A DNA stretch of 40,674 bases from UMGS1696 sp964558485. Lineage in GTDB: Bacteria; Bacillota; Clostridia; Oscillospirales; CAG-272. The position numbers and the translations under genes were made by a program. The notes beneath the pieces are model-generated. The model saw only the letters and a program-made list of their open reading frames with translations, searched no databases and was not told where the DNA came from. Location: positions 1 to 40,674 of the forward strand of contig CAZLED010000015.1 in NCBI GenBank assembly GCA_964558485.1. The letters are read 5' to 3'. This document shows, one piece after another, positions 32,726-39,404 of this stretch; positions within the stretch are counted from its first letter, which is position 1; each line of letters starts with the position of its first letter.

Positions 32726-33472
32726 ATGACAGAAGAAATTCGACTACAAAAATACCTCAGCGACTGTGGCGTTTTGTCCCGGCGTGCTGCGGAGGAAGAG
32801 ATCAAAGCCGGCCGTGTCACCGTCAATGGAGAGACCGCCGTGCTGGGACAAAAGGTGGATCCGATACACGACATTGTCTGCTGGAAAAAGAAGCGGATCT
32901 GTATGCCGCTGGTCCACGGAAAACGGGAATACACCTACATCCTGCTGAACAAGCCTGTGGGATACGTGACGACCCTTTCCGATGACAAAGGACGTCCCTC
33001 CATTGCGGAGCTGCTGACCGGTATCAAAAAGCGGCTGTATCCGGTGGGACGGCTGGATATGTATTCCGACGGGCTGCTGCTCTGTACCGACGACGGCGAC
33101 CTGACCAACAAGCTGACCCATCCGTCCCATTCTGTGGACAAGGTATATTTGGCTACCATACCCGGCAAGTTAAATCCGGGTGAGATCAAAGCCCTGGGTG
33201 AGCCCATCGACATCGACGGCCGAATGACCCGACCGGTAGAGACGAAGAAGATCGCCGAATGCATCTGCCAGAACCGGCCGGCTACGGTGGTGCAGTTCAC
33301 GTTGTATGAAGGACGAAACCGACAGATCCGCCGGATGTGCGAGGCCCACGACTGCAAGGTGCTATCCCTGACCCGAATCCGCATGGGCAAGCTGGATCTG
33401 GGGATTCTGCCGGCTGGCAAGTGGCGGTATCTGACCGAAGACGAGATCGCCTATCTCAAGGACATTCAATGA
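32726..33472 (+). CDS. rluB: Pseudouridine synthase, RsuA/RluB family
   Basis: Isomerises a uridine in rRNA to pseudouridine. The 248-residue protein has an N-terminal S4 RNA-binding domain (IRLQKYLSDCGVLSRRAAEE) and a catalytic domain with LLNKPVGYVTT and the catalytic aspartate D111 in PVGRLDMYSDGLLL, then KVYLATIPGKL and YEGRNRQIRRMCEAHD. These features match RluB (23S rRNA U2605 in E. coli numbering) more than RsuA, and the position after the scp-dac genes matches the rluB context in Firmicutes. It is followed after 12 bp by a GNAT-like gene. Confidence 0.94.
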   Translation: MTEEIRLQKYLSDCGVLSRRAAEEEIKAGRVTVNGETAVLGQKVDPIHDIVCWKKKRICMPLVHGKREYTYILLNKPVGYVTTLSDDKGRPSIAELLTGIKKRLYPVGRLDMYSDGLLLCTDDGDLTNKLTHPSHSVDKVYLATIPGKLNPGEIKALGEPIDIDGRMTRPVETKKIAECICQNRPATVVQFTLYEGRNRQIRRMCEAHDCKVLSLTRIRMGKLDLGILPAGKWRYLTEDEIAYLKDIQ

Positions 33473-33484
33473 GAGGACAGAGCT

Positions 33485-33931
33485 ATGTTTGTAATTCGAC
33501 CGATTGACGATAAAGCGGTGCAGGAAGCCCTGTGCGAAGCCTGTGCCTGCCCCTATCTGGCAGAGGATTTTGCCTATTTTGCGGCAGACCTGAACGAAGA
33601 CGGCACCAAGATCACCGGGATCTTCGGTATGTGTCAGTTTGCGTTCCGGGAAGACTGTGGGATCCTCCACCAGCTGACGCCTTTTCCGGGTACCTTTGAC
33701 GAGGAAGTCATGACCATCATGGTGCGTACTACCATGGAATTTACCCATCGCTGCGGCTGTGCTGCCATGGTGCTGGACGAAAACGCCATGGACGCTGCCT
33801 TTGCTGAAAAGATCGGCTTCCGCAAAACAGAGGATGGACCATACCGGATCGATCTGGTAACTTTTTTCAAGTCACCCTGTGGATATCAGGCACGGCTGGA
33901 AAAAGAGCAAAAGGAACGAAACGACAAATGA
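33485..33931 (+). CDS. GNAT-like hypothetical protein
   Basis: A 148-residue protein with an N-terminal FVIRPIDDKAVQEALCEACA and a C-terminal half resembling the last strands and helices of the GNAT acetyltransferase fold: CGCAAMVLDENAMDAAFAEKIGFRK is the characteristic helix followed by a GF-x-K strand. The acetyl-CoA pyrophosphate loop is not clear, so catalytic activity is uncertain. The last four bases overlap the start of the glycerate kinase gene (ATGA), implying coupled translation. The substrate is unknown. Confidence 0.55.
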   Translation: MFVIRPIDDKAVQEALCEACACPYLAEDFAYFAADLNEDGTKITGIFGMCQFAFREDCGILHQLTPFPGTFDEEVMTIMVRTTMEFTHRCGCAAMVLDENAMDAAFAEKIGFRKTEDGPYRIDLVTFFKSPCGYQARLEKEQKERNDK

Positions 33932-35088
33932 AAGACAAAATTCTGATCCTGCCCGATTCCTTCAAAGGGTCATTGTCTGCTACCGAGGTGGGGCACGCTA
34001 TGGCAGCCGGTGTACAGCGTGCATTGGCAGAGGTGAGCAAACCGTTTGCTGTACAGGTCTATCCGGCGGCCGACGGTGGAGAAGGTACGGCAGAAGCGCT
34101 GTGTGCGGCTCTCCGGGGACAGACCGGCACGATCCCCACGGTAGATCCGTTTTTGGCACCCATGGACGGTACGTATGCACGACTGTCTGCGGATACGGCG
34201 GTCTTCGACATGGCGACCTGTTGTGGGCTGGGACTGGCCCGGCAGCATGGTCTGGATCCTTTGCGTGCGTCTACCTATGGCGTGGGCAAAATGATCGGCG
34301 GACTGATCGACCGTGGCTTCCGGCGGATACTGGTGGGACTGGGCGGCAGCGGTACCAATGATGGCGGTATCGGTGCGCTTTCTGCCTTGGGTGCCCGGTT
34401 CACCGATGCGAATGGAGCGATCTTGGATGCCAACTTGGGTGGACAGGTGCTTTCTGCCATTTCGGATATCGATCTGTCTGCGGTGCAGGAAAGGCTTTGT
34501 GGTATCGAGCTGGTGCTGCTCTACGATGTGGCGGTACCACTGACCGGTGAGGTCGGTGCCACAAAAATGTTCGGCAGACAAAAAGGTGCCACCGATGCGG
34601 ATATCGACCGATTGGAAGCCGGGATGCTGCAATACGCCGCTTGCATTCGGAAACGCTATGGTGCGGTGCCGGATGCCGATGGAGCCGGAGCTGCCGGTGG
34701 ACTGGGCTGTGGACTGCACCTGGCCGGTCACCTGGCCGGTGGAAAGCTTTGTCACGGCGCCTCCTATGTGCTGGACACGCTGGGAATTCCGGCGCTGCTT
34801 GGGGAAACGGCATTGGTGTTCACCGGCGAAGGCAAGACGGATGCACAGACCGCCAAAGGAAAGCTGCCCTGCACCGTTGCCCGGTATGCAAAAGCGGCTG
34901 GTGTACCCTGCATCGACATTTGCGGACAGGCCGAACCCGTGGACGCACTGTATGCGTGTGGCATGACCCGGATCGTGCCGCTGGTGCAGAATGGGATCAC
35001 ACCGGAGATGGCTATGGCACATACGGCTGCGCTATTGGAAGAGACCGCATATCGGCAAGTACAGCTATGGCTGAAAGAACAAGCATAA
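33928..35088 (+). CDS. Glycerate kinase (GarK/GlxK type)
   Basis: Phosphorylates D-glycerate, feeding it into glycolysis as 2- or 3-phosphoglycerate. The 386-residue protein belongs to glycerate kinase type 1: ILILPDSFKGSLSATEVGHAM at the N-terminus, YPAADGGEGTAEAL, the GLGGSGTNDGGIG loop near residue 137, and the C-terminal LVFTGEGKTDAQTAKGK segment. The length is usual for the family. The start overlaps the preceding stop. It is the last gene of the long plus-strand run that begins at lon; a clear terminator follows. Together with pyk and manA it adds to central carbon metabolism in this segment. Confidence 0.95.
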   Translation: MKDKILILPDSFKGSLSATEVGHAMAAGVQRALAEVSKPFAVQVYPAADGGEGTAEALCAALRGQTGTIPTVDPFLAPMDGTYARLSADTAVFDMATCCGLGLARQHGLDPLRASTYGVGKMIGGLIDRGFRRILVGLGGSGTNDGGIGALSALGARFTDANGAILDANLGGQVLSAISDIDLSAVQERLCGIELVLLYDVAVPLTGEVGATKMFGRQKGATDADIDRLEAGMLQYAACIRKRYGAVPDADGAGAAGGLGCGLHLAGHLAGGKLCHGASYVLDTLGIPALLGETALVFTGEGKTDAQTAKGKLPCTVARYAKAAGVPCIDICGQAEPVDALYACGMTRIVPLVQNGITPEMAMAHTAALLEETAYRQVQLWLKEQA

Positions 35089-35089
35089 C

Positions 35090-35128
35090 AAAAGCTATCC
35101 TACCGTTTTACCGTGGGATAGCTTTTTC
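35090..35128. terminator. Bidirectional intrinsic terminator
   Basis: AAAGCTATCC (35091-35100) pairs perfectly with GGATAGCTTT (35115-35124), extended inward by TAC/GTG, and is followed by TTTTTCTT. An A-run on the other side gives a U-tract on the minus strand. It serves the convergent glycerate kinase and FliB-like genes. Confidence 0.92.
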
Positions 35129-35141
35129 TTGTCGTTTTGTT

Positions 35142-36326
35142 TTACAGGCGCATGATACTGATCAGATCCTCTGCCGTAGCACAGCCGACACTTTTCAGCA
35201 TCAGTGCGGCATACCGGTCAAAGGAGGTATGTTCGATGAGCCGGAACAGTGCGGCGCAGGTGTCCACCAGATCGTCCTCCGCATCGCTGTCTGCCATGCA
35301 ACCGATGGTCAAAAAGCGCAGCAGGATATAGACAGCGCACAGTGCGGTATATTCCTGGGGCAGACTCTCCGGTCGATCCTGGAAGGGAAATTGGGCAAAA
35401 AACATATGGTTCACCAACAGATGCTCAAAGAAGGTTTCCCAATATGGAAAGGTCGTTTCCATATGCAGCTTTGCCACTTGGTACTTTTCCATGGCATCGT
35501 CTCCGGCGAAGTAGGCAAGTGCCTTTTCTCCATAGGCTTGGATGCTGTTGTGTCGTGCGTCCAATAGGGCTGTCAGCTTCTCGGCGATCCATAGGCCGGC
35601 CTGCAGGTCACCGACAGTTTGCGGCTCCATCGGCTGCGGCTCCTTTTCTGTGGTGCACGCTTGTATCAGTGCTTCCAGTGCCGCTTGGTTGCCGCTGTGC
35701 ATGACGTTGTCCACACGCTCCACCTGTTTGCCCAGCAGCAGCATACGCTCCGCCAGCGGCAGCCTACGGTCCTGCAAAAGCTGGATGCAGTACAGACGGA
35801 TCTCCCAATCCTTTCCCATGGTGGGAAACTGGATATTGCGCTCTTCCAAATGGGGCGGCAGCGAGAGAGTGAATTCCTGCTCCACAAAGGTGAGGGGTTC
35901 CTTTCGATGCAGCAGCAGCTCGACCACGGCTTCACAGCTGGCAGCACAGGAGCATTCCAGGCGGCCGTTTTCCAGTCGGATGCCTCTGGGGTATAGACGA
36001 CAAATGTCCGGCTGATAGGCTTCGCCTACGTCGGCATGGAGTGCGCATCGGCCATCCTCCATACGAAGCGGACAATTGCCGTCGTACCGGGGCGAAAACT
36101 GGGCATAATGCTCCGGACTGGGATTGTCTGCCAGATGCATACCACCATCCAGTCGGCGGCGCAGATCGGGAGAGCAGTCCAGACCCAACAGGTCAAAATA
36201 GTTTTGCAGGGTGATGGAGATCGGCCAGCCCTGGCAGCAGGCGTTGCGGCAGGTACCGATCTTGCAGGAGAAATGCGGGAAATAGTCCGGCACACGAAAT
36301 AGGTGTTCTTGGTGTTCTTCACTCAT
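35142..36326 (-). CDS. FliB-family (flagellin lysine N-methylase-like) protein
   Basis: A 394-residue protein of the FliB family, whose founding member methylates lysines of flagellin in Salmonella. The N-terminal metal-binding cysteines are clear: C21, C26, C30 and C31 in FSCKIGTCRNACCQGW, C85 and C94 in GNCPL and GRCALH, and C109 in PDICRLYPRG, followed by C125, C127 and C131. This pattern resembles the YkgJ-type iron-sulfur or zinc cluster. The remaining part is helical and poorly conserved. The start at 36326 has CGGAG upstream; an upstream in-frame ATG at 36374 lacks one. No flagellar gene is in the window, so its target may be another surface protein. Confidence 0.85.
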   Translation of the reverse strand: MSEEHQEHLFRVPDYFPHFSCKIGTCRNACCQGWPISITLQNYFDLLGLDCSPDLRRRLDGGMHLADNPSPEHYAQFSPRYDGNCPLRMEDGRCALHADVGEAYQPDICRLYPRGIRLENGRLECSCAASCEAVVELLLHRKEPLTFVEQEFTLSLPPHLEERNIQFPTMGKDWEIRLYCIQLLQDRRLPLAERMLLLGKQVERVDNVMHSGNQAALEALIQACTTEKEPQPMEPQTVGDLQAGLWIAEKLTALLDARHNSIQAYGEKALAYFAGDDAMEKYQVAKLHMETTFPYWETFFEHLLVNHMFFAQFPFQDRPESLPQEYTALCAVYILLRFLTIGCMADSDAEDDLVDTCAALFRLIEHTSFDRYAALMLKSVGCATAEDLISIMRL

Positions 36327-36465
36327 AAAAAACTCCGGTTGCACAAAGCGTAGGATTACAGAAACATGGGTCATCCCATAGGATCCAGAATATACTCAAA
36401 ATGCCGCAGTTCCAGAGATGTCGTTTGGCGATACCGATATATGGTCCGCTTTTTTTGCGAGAGTA

Positions 36466-36494
36466 ATTATACCAGAAAACCGGTTAAATTGCAA
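36466..36494 (-). promoter_or_regulatory. SigA promoter of the FliB-like gene
   Basis: On the minus strand TTGCAA (36489-36494), 17 nt spacer, TATAAT (36466-36471). The leader to the ATG at 36326 is about 130 nt and shows no recognised riboswitch. Confidence 0.8.
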
Positions 36495-36689
36495 TAACCC
36501 ATGTATAATTTTCTGTTTTGCATATATTTATGCAGATTTTCCAGGTTTTGGTATGTGTAATTTGAGAAGGCACACCGGGGTCCGTTTTCACAGGATTTTT
36601 CTCCATACATAAAAATCAACAAGCACTTCCCCTCTGGAAAATGCTGTCTTGTCCAAATTGGGGAAAGTGTGGTTTTTCGTACAAGAAGC
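36495..36689. other. AT-rich intergenic stretch with an unexplained hairpin
   Basis: Between the divergent fliB-like and glnN promoters. It holds a GCATA-TATT-TATGC palindrome and, at about 36632-36672, a stem CACTTCCCC/GGGGAAAGTG with one bulge followed on the plus strand by TGGTTTTT. No coding sequence is credible. A TATAAT at 36504-36509 lacks a -35. It may be regulatory DNA or an untested small RNA. Confidence 0.35.
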
Positions 36690-36719
36690 TTGACAATTCG
36701 ACACATTCAGTGGTATAAT
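36690..36719 (+). promoter_or_regulatory. SigA promoter of glnN
   Basis: TTGACA (36690-36695), 18 nt spacer, TATAAT (36714-36719) with an upstream TGG that also fits an extended -10. The transcript leader is about 97 nt. Confidence 0.88.
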
Positions 36720-36728
36720 GTAGTGGTA

Positions 36729-36790
36729 AGCGGCATAGGCACCGGTTCATATACGTGTCGGCCGCTGTCTTTGCTTTTTATTGTATTTCT
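36729..36790 (+). promoter_or_regulatory. Leader hairpin plus T-rich tract before glnN
   Basis: AGCGGC (36729-36734) pairs with GCCGCT (36761-36766) at the very 5' end of the predicted glnN mRNA, followed by a T-rich stretch (GTCTTTGCTTTTTATTG). It could stabilise the mRNA or act as a weak attenuator; no competing structure was identified. Confidence 0.35.
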
Positions 36791-36823
36791 ATAAACCATC
36801 CGTTGCATCGGAAGGAGGAGCTT

Positions 36824-38917
36824 ATGGCATCCGTTACCGAATATTTTGGTTCTCTTTCCTTTGACGACTCTGCCATGCGGGCACGGTTGCCAAAGGATAC
36901 CTATACATCTTTGAAGCGCACCATTGACGAGGGCAAGTCTCTGGACATCAATGTGGCGAACATCGTGGCCAACGCCATGAAGGACTGGGCCATCGAACGT
37001 GGCTGTACCCACTACACCCACTGGTTCCAGCCGCTGTCCGGTGTGACCGCCGAAAAGCACGACAGCTTTATCTCTCCCATTGGCGACGGCAAGATCATCA
37101 TGGAATTCTCCGGCAAGGAATTGGTCCGTGGCGAATCCGATGCGTCCAGCTTCCCTTCCGGCGGTCTGCGAGCCACCTTTGAGGCCAGAGGCTACACGGC
37201 CTGGGACCCCACCTCCTATGCCTTTATCAAGAACAAGACCCTGTGCATCCCCACAGCGTTCTGCTCCTATGGCGGCGAAGCGCTGGACAAAAAGACACCG
37301 CTGCTCCGTTCTGTGGATGCCCTGAACCGCCAGGCCAAGCGGATCCTGAAGCTGTTTGATCCGAACACTACAGTTGCCTGTGTGCGTCCCAGTGTGGGGC
37401 CGGAGCAGGAATATTTCTTGGTGGATGAGGATCTGTACAACCAGCGCAAGGACCTGATCTTCACCGGTCGGACGCTGGTTGGTGCCAAGCCGCCCAAGAC
37501 CCAGGAGATGGAGGACCACTACTTTGGTTCCATCAAGCCCAGAGTCGAGGCCTATATGCAGGAGCTGGACGAGGAGCTGTGGAAGCTGGGGATCCTTGCC
37601 AAGACCCGGCACAACGAAGCGGCCCCTGCCCAGCACGAGCTGGCACCCATTTTCACCCAGGTGAACGTATCCACCGACCACAACCAGCTGACCATGGAAG
37701 TGATGCAGAAGGTGGCACGAAAGCACCATCTGGTATGTCTGCTGCACGAAAAGCCTTTTGCCGGTGTGGCTGGCAGCGGAAAGCACAACAACTGGTCCAT
37801 TTCCACCAACACCGGTGTGAATCTGCTGACCCCTGGGGAGACACCGGCAGAGAATGCGCAGTTTTTGCTGTTCTTAGTGGCGGTGATCCAGGCCGTGGAC
37901 GATTACCAGGATCTGCTGCGGATCTCCGTGGCTACGGCAGGCAACGACCATCGTCTGGGCGCACTGGAAGCACCGCCGGCTGTGGTATCGATCTTCTTAG
38001 GCGATGAGCTGACGGCCATTTTGGATGCGCTGGAATCCGGCACCCACTATGACCCCTTGGAGAAGACACAGCTGAAGCTGGGTGTACATACCCTGCCCAA
38101 GCTGCCCAAGGATGCCACCGACCGGAACCGTACCTCGCCTTTTGCCTTTACGGGAAACAAATTTGAATTCCGGATGCTGGGATCCTCCAACTCCATTTCC
38201 GACTGCAACACGGCACTGAACACAGCGGTTGCGGAATCTCTGCGGCAGTTTGCGGACAAGCTGGAAGGGGCAGCGGATTTTGATGCGGCGCTGAACAATT
38301 TGATCCGTGACACCATCCGGAACCACAAGCGGATCATTTTCAACGGCAACGGCTACGACGATGCATGGCTGAAAGAGGCAACGGAACAGAGAGGTCTGCT
38401 CAATCTGCGCTCTACTCCGGACTGTCTGCCCTATCTGTTGTCTGCCAAGAATATCAAGCTGTACACGGAACACAAGGTCTTCACGGAAGCGGAAGTGGAA
38501 TCCCGGTACGAGATCACGCTGGAAAACTACTGCAAGACCATCCACATCGAGGCTGCCACCATGGCCGATCTGGTGCAAAAGGAGATCCTGCCGGCGGTGA
38601 TGGCGTACACCAAGGTGGTCTGCGACGAAGGAATGTCCAAGGCAAACTTTGGTCTGGATGCGACCTATGAGAAGGAACTTGCCGGCAAGCTGAACGGGCT
38701 GACCCGTGCCATGTCGGACGGTGTGCGTACGCTGGTGGACGAGACGGAGGACGTGGAGAAGCTTCACAATGTGACGGACAAGTCCATTGCCTACAAGGAG
38801 CGGATCTGCACGGCGATGCTGACGCTGCGCAGCTACTGTGACGAAGCCGAGACACTGACCGCAAGAACGTTCTGGCCCTTCCCCACCTACGCCGATCTGC
38901 TCTTTGGCGTACAATGA
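36824..38917 (+). CDS. glnN: Glutamine synthetase type III
   Basis: Makes glutamine from glutamate, ammonia and ATP; the large GSIII type common in Clostridia and Bacteroides. The 697-residue protein is of the expected length (around 700) and shows GSIII signatures: the N-terminal GSIII domain (VTEYFGSLSFDDSAM), FPSGGLRATFEARGYTAWD, the catalytic-core segments VGPEQEYFLVDEDLY and NEAAPAQHELAPIF, the metal/ATP site region LHEKPFAGVAGSGKHNNWS, and the GSIII-specific C-terminal domain. The ATG at 36824 has a perfect GGAGGAG site. It is a single-gene unit with its own promoter and terminator, and a hairpin in its leader. No PII or amt gene is nearby. Confidence 0.97.
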   Translation: MASVTEYFGSLSFDDSAMRARLPKDTYTSLKRTIDEGKSLDINVANIVANAMKDWAIERGCTHYTHWFQPLSGVTAEKHDSFISPIGDGKIIMEFSGKELVRGESDASSFPSGGLRATFEARGYTAWDPTSYAFIKNKTLCIPTAFCSYGGEALDKKTPLLRSVDALNRQAKRILKLFDPNTTVACVRPSVGPEQEYFLVDEDLYNQRKDLIFTGRTLVGAKPPKTQEMEDHYFGSIKPRVEAYMQELDEELWKLGILAKTRHNEAAPAQHELAPIFTQVNVSTDHNQLTMEVMQKVARKHHLVCLLHEKPFAGVAGSGKHNNWSISTNTGVNLLTPGETPAENAQFLLFLVAVIQAVDDYQDLLRISVATAGNDHRLGALEAPPAVVSIFLGDELTAILDALESGTHYDPLEKTQLKLGVHTLPKLPKDATDRNRTSPFAFTGNKFEFRMLGSSNSISDCNTALNTAVAESLRQFADKLEGAADFDAALNNLIRDTIRNHKRIIFNGNGYDDAWLKEATEQRGLLNLRSTPDCLPYLLSAKNIKLYTEHKVFTEAEVESRYEITLENYCKTIHIEAATMADLVQKEILPAVMAYTKVVCDEGMSKANFGLDATYEKELAGKLNGLTRAMSDGVRTLVDETEDVEKLHNVTDKSIAYKERICTAMLTLRSYCDEAETLTARTFWPFPTYADLLFGVQ

Positions 38918-38949
38918 TTGCGGCACAATACACGAAACAAAACGATACG

Positions 38950-38988
38950 AAGAAGTATGTGGCAACGGCAGCTGCATACTTCTTTTCT
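38950..38988 (+). terminator. Intrinsic terminator of glnN
   Basis: AAGAAGTATG (38950-38959) pairs perfectly with CATACTTCTT (38975-38984), followed by TTTTCT. It lies 33 bp after the glnN stop. Confidence 0.87.
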
Positions 38989-39107
38989 GCATATCTATGC
39001 GTGTACACCGGCGATCCCGTGTATATTCCCCGAAATGGACGCATAAAAATCGAATTTAGAAAAAAAGAATTTTTTTCAAAAAATGGAAAGAAATTTTGCA
39101 AAACCCC

Positions 39108-39136
39108 TTGACAACGGCGCACGAATGTGGTAAACT
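39108..39136 (+). promoter_or_regulatory. Promoter of the tyrosine leader/symporter transcript
   Basis: TTGACA (39108-39113), 17 nt spacer, TAAACT (39131-39136), with a TGG before the -10. An A/T-tract-rich region upstream (39056-39105) resembles an UP element. Transcription should begin near 39143, about 28 nt before the leader ATG. Confidence 0.88.
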
Positions 39137-39170
39137 GTTCGCAACAACAAAATTGAGAGGAAAAACCGAT

Positions 39171-39221
39171 ATGATGTTCGCATTCGCTGCATACTACTAT
39201 TATTACTATTACGTTTGCTAA
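39171..39221 (+). CDS. Tyrosine-rich attenuator leader peptide
   Basis: A 16-codon open frame encoding MMFAFAAYYYYYYYVC, preceded by a strong GAGAGG ribosome site and located about 28 nt after the predicted transcription start. Seven consecutive tyrosine codons (39192-39212; TAC TAC TAT TAT TAC TAT TAC) plus two phenylalanine codons make it a near-textbook leader peptide for ribosome-mediated attenuation. Its function is not the peptide but the speed of translation: with scarce charged tRNA-Tyr the ribosome would stall over the Tyr codons. Those same codons form one side of a hairpin (39202-39212 with 39223-39233), and the stop codon lies in the loop of that hairpin. The downstream gene is a sodium:solute symporter. 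A frame this short would normally be missed by gene finders. Confidence 0.92.
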   Translation: MMFAFAAYYYYYYYVC

Positions 39222-39298
39222 TGTAATAGTGATTTGTGGTGCAGAAAATTTGCGACCGGGTTTTCAAAATAAATTCCGAACAAAACGCACAGAATCAC
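39202..39298 (+). promoter_or_regulatory. Mutually exclusive attenuator RNA helices (1:2 and 2:3)
   Basis: Helix 1:2: ATTACTATTAC (39202-39212, within the Tyr codons) pairs with GTAATAGTGAT (39223-39233), 11 bp with one G-U. Helix 2:3 (antiterminator): GTGATTTGTGGTGC (39229-39242) pairs with GCACAGAATCAC (39287-39298), about 12 bp with two single-G bulges. Segment 3 overlaps the left arm and loop of the terminator. Ribosome stalling on the Tyr codons would block helix 1:2, free segment 2 to pair with segment 3 and prevent termination; a ribosome reaching the stop codon would cover segment 2 and allow termination. Confidence 0.85.
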
Positions 39299-39319
39299 AA
39301 AGCTGTGCGTTTTTATTTT
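39282..39319 (+). terminator. Attenuator (intrinsic terminator) before the symporter gene
   Basis: AAAACGCACAG (39282-39292) pairs perfectly with CTGTGCGTTTT (39303-39313) over 11 bp around a 10-nt loop, followed by TTTTTATTTT. It lies between the leader peptide and the symporter gene, about 85 bp before the symporter ATG, so read-through is required for expression. Confidence 0.95.
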
Positions 39320-39404
39320 ATCTATGCGTGCTCCCAGCGTCCCTGGCCACGATGCCGGTGAGACACCGCAAGGTATCCAAAACAAGGAAAGGAACTCTCC
39401 TATC

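Noticed and set aside
36467..36706. 79-codon minus-strand ORF between the FliB-like gene and glnN
   Set aside because: It spans both divergent promoters and shows no coding character.
38914..39111. 65-codon ORF downstream of glnN
   Set aside because: It contains the glnN terminator and the -35 of the next promoter, and lacks a ribosome site.
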